DNA of 64,000 nucleotides from Ailanthus altissimus (GCA_946807835.1 OX327696.1:9870501-9934500), one strand, 5' to 3'. Positions 49,093-61,036 are shown, numbered from the stretch's first letter. A program made the numbers and translations. The notes: a model not told the origin generated them from the letters alone.

Positions 49093-49713
49093 ATGGCTGA
49101 TGCCTAGGCAATCTTATTGCTCTCGATTCAACACCAATTTTCTGTTAAGTTGACACTGGAGAGCTACTCATCACGGAAGGCTCTGTATGACTTGCTGCTT
49201 TTTGGCTACGATATGCTCAGATTCATTGGCGGTTGAAGGAAAACAAACTCCTAACTACTGTCTTCTTTCTTTGATCTTGTTATACCAATGGCTAGTTCGT
49301 CAAAAAACTGCTACTGAAGCTTGGGATTGCCTTGCAAAGTACTATGCCAGCACATCATCCTCTCGAGAAATGAAGCTGTTGGATCAACTCCTTGAAGGTC
49401 AGGGAACCATATCCATCACTTCATATATTGGGTTCATTCGCGACATCACTGATGAGGTCGCCATCATTGGCTAACCACTACTACAAATTGAACCTCATTC
49501 TTTATGTTCCGAATGGGGTTGGTCCCGAGTTTAAGGAGCTTGCTGCTGCCTACTAGAGTGCGAGACACAGGCATCGGCTTTGAGGAACTTCATGACAAGC
49601 TTGTGGAATATGAATCATTCCCCAAGCGTGAAGAAAGCAAATCCGCTTTAATGAATGCTAATGCTGCTCGTTTCAATCAGCAATGTCATGGAAACCGATC
49701 TCAAAAGAATTAA
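49093..49713 (+). pseudogene. Decayed copia gag
   Basis: It starts ATG GCT GAT GCC then a stop. Family-like pieces follow in several frames: SVKLTLESYSSRKALYDLLL, FGYDMLRFIGG, TEAWDCLAKYYASTSSSREM, TSYIGFIRDITDEVAIIG and GFEELHDKLVEYESFPKREE. These match the order of the plant copia gag (UBN2-type) region. Several stops and at least two frameshifts (near 49230 and 49480-49550) make it non-functional. No zinc knuckle was readable downstream. Confidence 0.82.
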
Positions 49714-50859
49714 AAAACTCTCAAAATTGCAACAACGAAAGTGGTCAGAGTTATGATAACACTAACAGCAACCAAGGAAACAACTCTTAAAAGGCCCAGT
49801 TCTGATATGCTAATACGGTGGAAAAAATTAAAGGTCTCAGTGGCCGGGGGTGTTTTTCCTTAATTAAAACGGCAACTCGGACTGCTTGCACCACCTGGCG
49901 TCAATCATACAAACTATAATCAAGTCAGGGTCTATCAAAAATGTCATTTTGTGATTCTTGTCAGTGAAAAAGAAGTGAAAGCAAGTTTTAAAAATCAACA
50001 GGAGGGCGACCATTTACCCCTCCTGTATTAACTATTATTCACTTGATCGTTTAAAAACCTTCTACTATTATAAAATTCTATTAAATTTTAACTTTTATTA
50101 TTTTTTTAATTAATTTAATTTTATATTAATAACCATCATCCTTTTACTATTTTTTTAAATAAAAATTAATAATATATATTTTAAAAAGTAATATTAAAAT
50201 AATAAAAACTATTATATAAATGAAACTATTATATAAACTATTAACATTTAATGCTCATTAGAAAGAGTATTATTATTAAAAAAAACTAAAATATTATAAT
50301 AATAAAAATCATAACATATTTATGTTATAGTGGAATGACGAATATTTTAGTTATTTTTATTTTTTCATTTTTTAATATTTAATAATTTTAATACATTAAT
50401 ATTTAATACCCATTAGAAAGAATAAATACTTTATATTTTGTTAATGATTTTTTTAAATAAAATTACTAAAAAATAATGAAAATAATAAAATAATAAACCG
50501 TAATATTAATGTATTTGAAAAAAAGTAATTAATGAATAAAATTTTAAAATATAAAACAAAAAAAAACTAAAATATTCATCATTCCATCGTAATATAAATA
50601 TGTTATGATTTTATTAATTTTTTAAAAAATTACATTAATAATTTATGAAAAAATAATAAAAAAATGATGTCAATAATATATTGATAGATTAATAAAAAAA
50701 CAATAAAAATTATGATTTAACATAATCTTTATTGAAACAAGTTTTTTTTATAACATAAAAACATTAGAAAAGTGGGTAGAAGTTAGTGCTCAAAGCAATA
50801 TAGGGCCATATATAATTCCCCAAGTTAATATTTATTAGATTTATAGTATACAAATGTTT
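49714..50859. other. AT-rich interval inside the copia fragment
   Basis: After a short GC-richer tail of gag (to about 50040), the sequence becomes almost pure A/T with no readable pol. The phrases AATATTCATCATTCCA(T/C) and TATGTTAT-G-TTTTATTA occur near 50570-50615, and their reverse complements near 50290-50345. This hints at an inserted foldback element of about 300-400 bp. Confidence 0.5.
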
Positions 50860-51300
50860 GGGTTCTATCCCCTATTCTTTCAATGGATGGTTATTCCTAC
50901 TGCGTTATTTTGTTGAGCATTAGATAAAATACTTGTGGCTTTTTCTGTGGCAAATAAGTTTGATGTTTTCTATTTATTTCCAAAGTTCGAAGACATGATA
51001 TTGAAAAATTGCACCTCCATAAATACCAGCATTCAGATGGTGGCAAAGAATACCAAAGTCTAAGAATTATGTTTGAAACTTTTGATATTCAACATTTGAT
51101 TTCTCCACCTTAGTTGAGACAGTTCTCACACCCTTACACCGAGCATCTCTTACTCTCACTTTGGTCTTATGTATTCTGTCTCGCAGTTTGCCTTATTAAT
51201 CGACTTATTATATCCATTCTTAATTCAATTATTTGCTTCAGTTGACTTGTGCCTTATCTTTATCATCAATTGAATGCTAAGCATATGTTTTCTCAGTTGC
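50860..51300 (+). pseudogene. Decayed copia integrase fragment
   Basis: Reading across frames gives NKFDVFYLFPKFEDMI, then the D-D-E region as HKYQHSDGGKEYQSL, then DIQHLISPP and LWSYVFCLAVCLINRLI. This is the core and C-terminal side of a copia integrase with frameshifts. It is continuous in orientation with the gag at 49.1 kb. Coding capacity is lost. Confidence 0.68.
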
Positions 51301-51379
51301 CTAACACTCACTAATATCAAAATTAAAAACTCTTTCGTATTCAAAACCCAAAATAATTACAGCTAAATTTCATAAACTT

Positions 51380-51899
51380 CACTAAATATAATTCAAGATC
51401 AAATTAAGGTTAAGCTTAAAGGCACAAAAGCCCCAAAGAGATCAATTTTTTAATTTAACAAATTAAACGTAGATCAAAATTTTAATAATAAAAGAATCAC
51501 TATAGTTAGGATTTCATATTAAATTATTAAAAAAAATAAAATTGAAAATATACCTAAATTCATAGAGATGCAAAAAAATTGGGGTTGAAGCTTTTGACGT
51601 CTAAACTTTTTTTTTATGAGAGAAAAATTACCGTCACTTACTGATGAGATGTGAATGAATAATGCGTAGGGTTTAGACTGGGGACCTCAACCTATTATTT
51701 ATAGTATTTTATTTTATTTTATTTTGGCTCATCATAAAAATGACTGGGTCTCTATACATTAAAACTCATGCTATACGTAATGTTCTAAAAGTCCAATAAT
51801 AAATAAACTTTATTTGATCACTTTGACAACAAAATAGATAACCAATAATATAGAATTAATTGATATACGTAGACCCACTTTAATACATAATACCCAACA
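51380..51899 (-). repeat. 3' LTR of the minus-strand copia element
   Basis: It is clearly alignable with 58690-59192 from about 51490 rightward; the left part is more diverged and the outer edge approximate. Shared blocks include GATGCAAAAAAATT, GATGTGAATGAATAAT, TTTATAGTATTTTATTTTAT and AAAAGTCCAATAATAAATAA. A TATA box (TATAAATA on the minus strand) lies at about 51696-51704. The right end at 51899 gives the LTR start TGTTGGG on the minus strand. Confidence 0.78.
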
Positions 51900-51900
51900 A

Positions 51901-51911
51901 TCTCCCACTTG
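51901..51911 (-). promoter_or_regulatory. Polypurine tract of the copia element
   Basis: On the minus strand CAAGTGGGAGA directly precedes the 3' LTR start (one base between). This is the typical copia polypurine tract and fixes element orientation and LTR boundary. Confidence 0.85.
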
Positions 51912-52299
51912 AGTCACATATGTCACTTTACAATTGTACATTATCAAATAACTTTATGAGCTCAATATTTGCTATCTTAATAAAAAACATCTCTAAACAA
52001 TCTGATTCATCAATTATACTAATATAAGATCAAAGCAATATTCGTTATCTTTCTTATTACTAGACCCATCAATGGTCACATACATCAATATAATCAATGA
52101 CATAGATCAAACATAGATGTGTAGCATGAAAATTTCATGCAACGTGATCCCTTAACATGTTTATTTTCAACTGGTCCTACTTTATAACTCATAAGAGTTC
52201 AACAATATACTTTCAAAATTATATGCAAAACTGCAATTGAAAGAATATAATTTTATTTCAGAGTTTTCAATAAATAAACAAAGAGTAATACTTTAGTCT

Positions 52300-55200
52300 G
52301 ATCAGAAAACATGTCAACTATAATTGAACATCAAGAAACAAACTCCCACTATAGAAGCATATCATCAGGATGAACCACACCCATACGAGCCACATACTCA
52401 TGAAACACCTTAGATGGTACACCCTTGGTAAGTGGATCTGCAATTATTAAGTTTGTACTGATATGTTTAATAAACACCTAAAGAACTCTAAACTCTCTCT
52501 TTAACAACAAGAAGCTTAATGTCAATGTGCTTCGATTTTGACGAGCTTTTGTTATTTTTAGAATATAACTCAGCGGCTTTATTATCACAATTTATTTTCC
52601 ATGGTCTCTCAATGCCATTGACAATTTATAGCCTAATGATAAAATTTCGCAGCCATATTGCTTGATTTGATACCTCATAGCAAGCTACAAACTCTGCTTC
52701 CATGGTGGATAAAGCTACGAGTAACTGCTTGACACTCTTCCATGACACAGCTCCCTTAGCCAATAAGAAGACATAACGTGAAGTGAATATTTTTCTATTG
52801 AGACAACCAATAAAATTGGAGTTTGAATACCCAATGATCTCTAAATGATCTTATCTCCAATATGTGAACATATAATCTTTTGTTCTCTGTAGATACCACA
52901 TAACCTTTTTAACGGCTCTCCAGTGATCCATTCCTGGGTTACTTAGATATATGTCAAGAATTTTAACTACATACGCAATATCTGGATGTGTACAAACTTA
53001 AGCATATATGAGACTCCTTACTGCCGATGCATAAGGAATATTCTCCATCTCTTTCTTCTCAATCTCATTTTTTGGGCATTGAGGCAGACTAAATTTATCA
53101 CTTTAGCAATGGGTGTGTCTCTGATGCACAATTTTTCATGTCAAATCTACTAAGCACCTTATCGATATATGCCTTTTGTGATAAGCTAAGTATACTATGA
53201 GAGCAATCTCGGTGAATCTGTATGCCCAACACAAAAGAGGCATTACCAAGATATTTCATTTCAAATTTATTTCAAAGAAATCTCTTGATTTCATGAAACA
53301 ATCCTATATCACAGCTTGCTAGTAGAATGTCATCCACATATAAGACAAGAAGAATAAATTTGCTCCCACTGATCTTGTGATAAATGCATTGATCAACAGT
53401 ATTTTTTTTAAAACCAAATGAGATAATCACTTGATCAAATTTTTGATACCATTGACGGGATGCTTACTTTAAACCATAGATGAAATTTTTTAATTTGCAC
53501 ACCAAATATTTTGAATCTTTGGATTCAAAGATCTCTGGTTGCAACATGTATATGGTTTCTTCAATGTCACCATTGAGAAATACAGTCTTTACATCCATCT
53601 GATGTAACTCTAAATCATAATGACCTAAAAGTGCCATAATAATTTTAAAATAGTCTTTCGATGAAACCAGAGAAAAAGACTCTTTATAATCAATGCCTTC
53701 ATTTTGAGTGAAACATTTTGCGACTAAACATGCCTTTTGAATTTCGTTTGGTTTTTAAAATCCATTTACAACCAATTGGTTTCGCTCCTTTAGGCAATTC
53801 GAAAAGATCCCAAATGTTATTGTCTTGCATTGATTTCATCTCATCTTTCATGGCATCTATCCATTTCTAGGAGCTTACACTTTGTTTGACTTGACTGAAA
53901 TTTATTGGATCATCTTTCAGTCTTATATGAAACTCATGTTCTTGGAGATATACAATATAATCATATGAAATTGTTAATCTCCTCTCTCTAGTGGATCTCC
54001 TTAATGGCACTTCCAATTGAGGTTGTTGTTATTGTTCCTCTATATGAGTAGGAGCAAGTTCTTCAATATTAGCAGAAGGCATCTCAGGAACGTCTTGATT
54101 ATTTGTATTTGCTTCTTGCATAATGACGGGTGCAATTTCCTGGTCATTATCAATTACAATATTATAAATAGTTATATATTCCTCTTCAAAGACAATATTC
54201 CTGAGTTTAGCACTCCCATTATATTCAACATCCTCAATGAATTTTGCATTCCCTGTCACGAAAAAAGATTTGCTTGAGGTATCATAAAACTTGAAATCCC
54301 TTAATATCTTCGAGTATCGAACAAAGTACCAGCTTATTGTTATTGAGTCCAACTTTCTTTTATTAGGCTTGTATGACCTCGCCTCAACCGGACAACCCCA
54401 GATATACAAATGCCTAATATTAGGTTTCTTTCCAGTCCATAACTCATATGAGGTTTTAGCTACTACTTTACTTGGAACTCGATTAAGGATATATACTGCA
54501 GTCTTTAAGGCTTCACCCTAAAGAGATTCTGATAAATAAGAATGATTTATCATACTTCTAACCATATTTTTTAGGGTCCAATTTCGTCTCTCAGCTACAC
54601 CATTTTGACTTGGAGTCCTTGGTATAGTGTATTGAGGAACGATGCCATATTTTTGCAAATATCTTGCAAAAAGGCTTGGACGTTGTTCATCCGATTCGTC
54701 ATATTTACCATAGAACTCACCATCAGGGTCAGATTTAACAGCTTTAATTTTCTTGCTAAGCTGATTTTCAAATTTAGCTTTATGGGCCTTGAAAATGTCC
54801 AATGATTGATACTTCTTATGAATTAAGTATAGATACCCATAATGAGAACAATCATCTATGAAAGTAATATAATATTGTTGACATTCCAGGAAGCGCTAAG
54901 GAATGGACTACAAATATCAATATAAATTAATTCCAAGACGTTTGAACTCTTGTTGGCACCAACTTTTCTAACATTTGTTTGTTTTTCCTTAATACATTCA
55001 ATACATATTTCAAAATCTAAAAAATCAAGGGAATTTAGAATTCTTTTTGACATAAGCCTTTGAATTCTTTGTTTAGAAATGTATCATTAACGCTTATGCC
55101 ATAACATATAAGAATTCTCATTAATTAATTTGTGTTTTATACCATAATTGCTTGCATGCAAGGTTTCATTAATTTATGAGGTATGAAGATCCAATTGATA

Positions 55201-56400
55201 TAAATTATCAACTAAAGAATCGGTACCAATAATATTTGAATTTTGAAAGAGACTAAACTTTCCATTTTTAAAAGAACAAGAGTAACCAAATTTGTCCAAA
55301 TAAAAAATAGAAACTAAATTCTGTCTAAATGACGGCATATAAAATGTCTCATGCAAATTTAAATAATAACCAGATTCTAATTGTAATATAAATAATCCAA
55401 TTTCCACAATAGAATCCTTGTTGCCATTACCCACATAGATGAATCTTTTAGTATTAGTTAGCGGTCGGCTCCTTAGACAACCCTGCATAGTCACACTTAT
55501 GTGAGTAGTTACACCCGTATCTATCTACCAAGTGTGACTTGGTACTCAAGCCAAATTAACTTCTGAACAAACAAAGTTGAGAAGTTTACCATTTTTGTCA
55601 AGTCATTTTGTATACTTGGAACAATCATTCTTTACATGTCCAACTTTCTTACAAAAGTAACAAGAGATTTCAGCACTCTATTTCTTTTGCACCTTAGGCT
55701 GTGAAGTTCCAATGTTTGCAGCTCTTTTCCCTTTATTATTCCATTTTTTTCTTGTTCGCGGCATTGTCATTGGAAAAAGTTGCTAAATGAGCACTCTCTA
55801 TCTTTTCTTGTTTCAATCTATCTTCCTCTTGCATACATTGAGCAATAAGCTCATTAAGAGTCCATTTCTCTTTTTAAGTGTGATAACTAATCTTAAAAGG
55901 ACTGTATTGTGTAGGAAGAGAGATCAAGACCAGGTGCACGAGAATGTCATCAGACAATTCTAACTTTAGTGCCCTTAATCTTGTAACAAGATTAGACATT
56001 TTCATAATGTACTCTATTATATTTCCTTTGCCTTTATACCACATTAAAACAAGTTTAGACAAAATGATGCTTATTTCGACCTTTTCATTACTAGCGAATC
56101 AGTTTGCTATTTGGCTCAGGAACTTTTTAGCATTTTCTTCCTCAGGCACTACACCCCTGAAGGTATTTGGAATAGAGTGCTTTATGATCATTAGATTCAT
56201 GCAATTAGAACGCTCTCATTTTTCATAAAGTGCCATTTGTTCAGCAGTACTGCTATCAGTAGGGGCAAGAAGTTCTTCCATCAAGATTACATAGTCTAGA
56301 TCCATACACTCAAGTACAATGGTAATGTGCTCATTCTATTTTCTAAAGTTAGTGTAGTTAAGCACTGAAATATTGTTCAAATTGGCAAATATAGAAGAAG
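52300..56400 (-). pseudogene. Copia gag-pol, partly readable but broken
   Basis: Minus-strand reading, high to low coordinates: gag with MDLDYVILMEELLAPTDS (about 56300) and WYKGKGNIIEYIMKMSNL (about 56020). Then an intact zinc knuckle, CYFCKKVGHVKNDC (about 55620-55660), and a pre-integrase region (FIYVGNGNKDS, about 55430; SFRQNLVSIFYLDKFGYSCS). An integrase core follows, with KSDPDGEF and SQNGVAERRN (about 54580-54760). Reverse transcriptase has HQMDVKTVFLNGDIEETIYM (about 53590) and an intact YVDDILLAS (YVDD codons 53329-53340). An RNase H segment near 52700 contains a broken form of the usual ALSTMEAE motif. Stops and frameshifts are scattered, for example after the gag start and in RT, so the polyprotein cannot be made in one piece. 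It is the TNT1/Tork style of plant copia; the lineage is not certain. Confidence 0.88.
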
Positions 56401-56967
56401 CATTTACTGTATAGAACAAACAAAAAATTCACAATTAATAGCCATTTAATCATGCATACATATACATTAATGACATAAAATATAATAAATTGGGCCATTA
56501 TAAGACACCAAGAAAAATATTATTATTTAGTCTTTGGACAAAAATAACAATTTGTAAACAGTACTCTTAAAAAATTGTTTAGTAAAATTGATAATAAATC
56601 TTGTCAATAATATACATTTCTTTAGACTAACATATTATACTCATAGAAAATGTCAAATTTTCTCACATATTTATTTCTACATGTGTTTATTATCTGGCCA
56701 AAATAATAATATTTCTTTGGGCCAATTATTTTTCGAATAGATTTAAACACAATTATTTAATTTCTTTAATAATATCTGTTAGGATTTGTGCTTACGTGCC
56801 ATTCTATTATATATAAATATTTAATGATTGTATTTTTACAATGATCATTTCTGATAAAATCGTTAATATTATTTATAATAAATGGTAAGATGCTTGTAAC
56901 GTTTCAGACATTGTATGATCTGAAGGAGTTCAGATATTGTCAAAAGGAGTTTAGATCAATGTTAAGT

Positions 56968-57064
56968 GTTAGCAACGCTAATAGTTAGCAACGCTAATAG
57001 TTAAAAGTACTAAGAGTTAATGGTGCTAAGAGTTAGCAGATTAATAGAGTTAGCAAAATCTAAA
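56968..57064. repeat. 16-bp minisatellite, six units
   Basis: GTTAGCAACGCTAATA occurs twice exactly (56968-56983 and 56984-56999). Diverged units follow at 57000, 57016, 57032 and 57049, each starting GTTA and mostly ending TAA-A or TAATAG. Confidence 0.85.
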
Positions 57065-58149
57065 CAGTCAGAGCTTTGTCTGAAATGGGACAATGCCCTG
57101 AGAATATATTAATAATGACATAACTATAAAAAGTTGCAGATGGTGTTAAGAAATGTCATTATGCAAGTATGTTCTCAAACATGATATTTCTAATCTAATT
57201 TCATCGATGCGGGTCTATTGGTAGAACCCATTAATATAGATTAGTGTATATCTATATCTGGATGGTCCAAATGGTTAGTTTTAACAAACTATGAGTTTAG
57301 TGGAAGCTCGTATATACATACAGGTATTCAGTGAGAATTGGATATTAAACAGACTCATAAAGACCTCTAATAGACATCTCATAAAGCCGTCAATAGAAGG
57401 TCTTCTGAGTTGAGTAGTATTTGTGGTCCTTTGACCTGAGCACCACGGTGGGCTTGTCAGTAATCCACCATACTTTGGTTCCACACATGTCAGAGACCTT
57501 TCATGGTCTCACCGTTGTATATCGCTAGGTATGGTCCGATGCTCATAGAGTCTGGTGTACGCCAATTTTCAACAATATCCATATATTTCAAAAATAAATA
57601 AATCTATATAAAAAATGCCACTTTGGTGGAATTTTCTTTTAATGTAATTTATTTTAAAATATTGGATATGAGTTTGAAAAAAAAGAGAAAAAGTAAAATG
57701 ATTAAAATCAAAGTCAATGGATAAAAGTCAAATTATATCAAAATAAGGATGGGACTGAAATGGGTAGGAATCGAAATAGTTGGTCAGGTCAAGCCTAATC
57801 TTCTTAATTATTCAAACTCTAATCTTTATCCAATAGTCTAAATTCAAAATGGGTTCAAGTCCATCATAAATCACTTGATTTAATAAGTATGTTAAGTTAA
57901 AATAACTTGGGCCTGATTAAGCCCTTATAAGCTTTGTGAAATTGACTTAATAAACTTCTCAAAATTTGTGAATACTAACTGTTTAACGTGTATCACAATT
58001 AAAAAAAAATTCCATCAAACTTGACATTAACACTTTGAATTTGAATAAATTTTAATTTCTATTTCCTTTCTCCCAAATTTTTTATTTATTTATGCATTCA
58101 ATAAAAAAACAATTCAGAATTGAATTCTATAAACATTCAATTTGTTGAA

Positions 58150-58575
58150 TGCACAGTAATAATAATAATGGTTATTGTATTGCATTCAATCGCGTTGAAT
58201 GCGCTATTAAAAAAAAATTTGAATTGATACAAAGAGACAATTATATATCTTGGATGCATCAATTTGGCGCATCAATTCATACAAAAAGACAAATTCAGTT
58301 CTAATGGTTTATTATATTGCATGCATTCAATCGCATTGAATACGTAATTTAAAAAAAATTAAATTGATACAAAGAGACAATTATATATCCTGGATGCATC
58401 AATTTAGCTAATGTATTCATACAAAAAGAAAAATTCAATTCTATATCTAAGTTAAGGCATATATATAATATTATATATTAATGCAAACAACAACAATGTA
58501 TTCATACAAAAAGAAAAATTCAATTCTATATCTAAGTTAAGGCATATATATAATATTATATATTAATGCAAACAA
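58150..58575. repeat. Imperfect tandem repeats beside the copia 5' LTR
   Basis: GATACAAAGAGACAATTATA followed by TATC(T/C)TGGATGCATCAATTT occurs near 58227 and 58368, about 140 bases apart. A segment from TGTATTCATACAAAAAGAAA through AATGCAAACAAC is then duplicated almost exactly at about 58419-58496 and 58498-58575. Confidence 0.85.
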
Positions 58576-58689
58576 CCACGTATGCATCCAAATTGAAATG
58601 AACTTGCCTCTTCTTTATATATATATATATATGCCACACGGAGAATTAGTATATCATGCTGCATATAGCTTTTTTTTTTTATAATAATT

Positions 58690-59192
58690 ATGCATGCAAT
58701 TATAATTCTGAATATAATTCAATCAAGGCATAATTCACATCTCATAATTTAGTTTTAATGATTCAACACGAGGTTGTTCTGAATCATCATAGTCAGAATT
58801 TCATGTTAATTCATTAAGAAGAATAAAATCGGAAGCGTACTTGAATCCACGGAGATGCAAAAAAATTAGGGTTGATGCCTACCAAGTCTAAACATTTTCT
58901 TTATGAAAAAAACTGCCGTTACTTACTGATGGGATGTGAATGAATAATACGTAGGATTTAGACTGGACACCTCAACCTAATATTTATAGTATTTTATTTT
59001 ATTTTGACCCATCTAAAAATAAAATAAAATAATTGGGTCTCTACACATTAAAGCCTATGCTATACGCGATGCCTTAAAAGTCCAATAATAAATAAATTTT
59101 ATTTGATTACTTTTAATAGGCAACAAAATATATAACCAATAATATACAATTAATTGATATATGTAGACCACTTTAACATATAATATTCAACA
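58690..59192 (-). repeat. 5' LTR of the minus-strand copia element
   Basis: Direct repeat of 51380-51899, with the same block order and a TATA box at about 58980-58988. The outer end at 59192 corresponds to the TG start on the minus strand. Several short indels separate the two LTRs (for example AATAGG near 59115 only in this copy). Confidence 0.8.
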
Positions 59193-60379
59193 TTAAAAAT
59201 TAGCCTAAAAAAAGAACAAAACCAACAACTTAAAATATATTTTTAAAAATTATGTATTTACACTAATCCCTAGCCATTATTGGGTTTGGCTGTACTTAAA
59301 CAAAACTCATTTAAAGCCATACCTTATCTGCATCCACAATTCATTTACTATTCCTAATTATAGGTTCAATTAAGGCAGAGCAATAATAGGGTAGGATAGT
59401 TGATTTACATTTTCATACCTAAAACTATATATTTTTGGACTTTATCCCCTAAAACATTTTAGCTAAGATATTAGGACCCATCATTGCATATGCTTTGGAT
59501 GTTATAATTTTTTTTTCAATTTAATATTTTGGGTTTCTTTGTTGAAGGTTGGATTGGTACTAAAACGAAATTCACTCTCATTAAAAGTTTCATGCCTAGA
59601 GATGAAATTCTTGAGCTATGCATATATTGGTATGCCTTATATTTTGAATTTTACTCTATAAAACACTTCTCTTTCGTGTGAAAGTCAAGTTTGTTTTAGT
59701 TATAATCACATGTGAGGATAGCAACCATAACCAAAATATCTTGAAAAAGGTGTACTCATATATTTTATTATAAAGTTTTTTAAATGATAGGGAGTTGCTA
59801 AGAATAGGAGTAGACAACCTATTAACGAGATACACAATTGTTAAGAAGGTATCCCCTTTGTTAAGAAATCTTTAAAGAATGTATAGAAAAGAAAGTCTTG
59901 AAAAAGTTATTCCATTAATATAAATTGTTGACTAAGAACCCTAAAATTTTTACAAGCCTCTTTTGATGGTCAAGTTAACATATCTTGCCTAAATAATTAC
60001 CAATATTCTTATGGTAATCAAATTTAGCATGATTCGTTAAGAACAAATCCTTAAAATCATATATTCCATATGAGTATATTCTTATATCATATAAAACTCA
60101 AACTTGTCACATTGCGATCATATATTAGTTTATTCTAGGCTAAACATATAAATCTGTTGTCCAAGTTCATTATGGTTCCTAAATCAATCTAATTATTAAT
60201 CAAGTAACTAGAAAGCATTAAGCATGAAAAAAACTGAACAATTCTATATTGATTTCCTAAAACTGAGAAACGATAATAAATTCAAATTATATAAATGTAG
60301 AATAAAAACTTAGTTCATGATAAAAAATAGAGTTTTAAAAAGCAATATAATTAACATTATAGAGAAAATAACCGACTAA
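59193..60379. other. AT-rich stretch, no gene recognised
   Basis: No motif of a known gene or element could be read. A segment near 59560-59840 is slightly more complex but without a protein match that I recognise. Confidence 0.45.
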
Positions 60380-60800
60380 GACAAATAGGAAGAAAAAAAA
60401 GAATGGTGCTCTCTCTCATATCTCTCTGATATAGGCTGAATAGATTCTTATTTATAGGTTTTAGTCTTTAAGTTAAGGCAAACTTCACATCCAAGGCATA
60501 CTAAGTTTTTTAGTTTTAATACTCAGTGCTGCGACGCTAGCTCGATACTCATACTACCACCATAACACTAGCTTCATAATGTTGCGGTGCCCAATGTTTG
60601 CTTCTTTAGGGGAACTTTTTCACAATCCAGTGACGCAGCCTTGGTGTGTGGGCACTATGATGCTCAGCTTCTATTTTTTTTTCCAGCTTTTTCCCATCAT
60701 TTCATCATTACGGTTATGCATCTAGTGCCGTGGCATTGACCATTTTTATCTTATTTTGACCAATTTGCCCCTATTTTTCTTTAAATTTTGATCTTTCATT
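60380..60800 (-). promoter_or_regulatory. Possible LTR promoter region on the minus strand
   Basis: On the minus strand CCTATAAATAAG (about 60450-60461) is followed within 60 bases by AGAGAGATATGAGAGAGAGC, a layout common in plant LTRs (TATA box then purine-rich leader). Upstream lie GTGC-GCG-CAC style GC-rich phrases. There is no second copy in the window, so this is tentative. Confidence 0.3.
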
Positions 60801-60885
60801 GCTCCGTTGACTTTTAACAGACAAAATAATAATAAAGTACATAAAAAGTCAAATATTTATATTTAAATGAACAAATATTAAGGCT

Positions 60886-61035
60886 ATGGAGGTTAAAAGA
60901 ATAAGTATAAATACGCCTATCATTAAACAACTATATGAAGTCAATTTGGGTTTTGACAAAGAACAACAAAAGCTCGTGCTAGTGAGCACCAAGCTTTCGC
61001 GAGAGGAGAAGAACTCACTCACTAACCTACTAAAA
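60886..61035 (+). pseudogene. Ty3/gypsy pol fragment upstream of reverse transcriptase
   Basis: The frame reads YEVNLGFDKEQQKLVLVSTK then LSREEKNSLTNLLKL. This resembles the segment before the gypsy reverse transcriptase (pattern V-LG, then L-EE-L--LL). The fragment stops at the solo LTR that begins at 61037. Its continuation was not recognised beyond 63779. Confidence 0.55.
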
Positions 61036-61036
61036 C
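61032..61036. repeat. Target-site duplication AAAAC, left copy
   Basis: AAAAC directly before the TG terminus of the solo LTR. The partner AAAAC is at 63775-63779, directly after its CA terminus. Confidence 0.85.

Larger units (their letters stand above)
48930..51300 (+). mobile_element. Plus-strand Ty1/copia fragment (LTR end, PBS, gag, integrase pieces)
   Basis: The order is LTR promoter TATA (TATAAATA at 48943-48950), a primer-binding site (49004-49015), a broken gag frame (49093-49713), an AT-rich interval with no pol reading, then an integrase fragment (about 50860-51300). Protease and the first part of pol are missing, and nothing of reverse transcriptase is seen before the minus-strand copia element begins. 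This is an internally deleted or AT-invaded element on the opposite strand to its neighbour. Confidence 0.75.
56401..58689 (-). other. Long 5' leader region of the copia element with a GC-richer island
   Basis: No coding motif is readable. From about 57190 to 57560 the sequence is noticeably less AT-rich and includes a 67-codon minus-strand open frame (57281-57484) that I do not recognise. Its flanks are very AT-rich. It may be element leader, a captured sequence or a second nested insertion. Confidence 0.5.
51380..59192 (-). mobile_element. Near-complete minus-strand Ty1/copia LTR retrotransposon
   Basis: Two direct LTR-like repeats bracket gag-pol on the minus strand in copia order: gag, zinc knuckle, pre-integrase, integrase, reverse transcriptase, RNase H. 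The 3' LTR (left) is preceded by a polypurine tract at 51901-51911. LTRs begin TGTTG on the minus strand. They have diverged by substitutions and indels, so insertion is old. Inner LTR edges are uncertain and no good primer-binding site was found next to the right LTR. An unusually long leader of about 2.3 kb separates the right LTR from gag and contains its own repeats. Confidence 0.85.
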
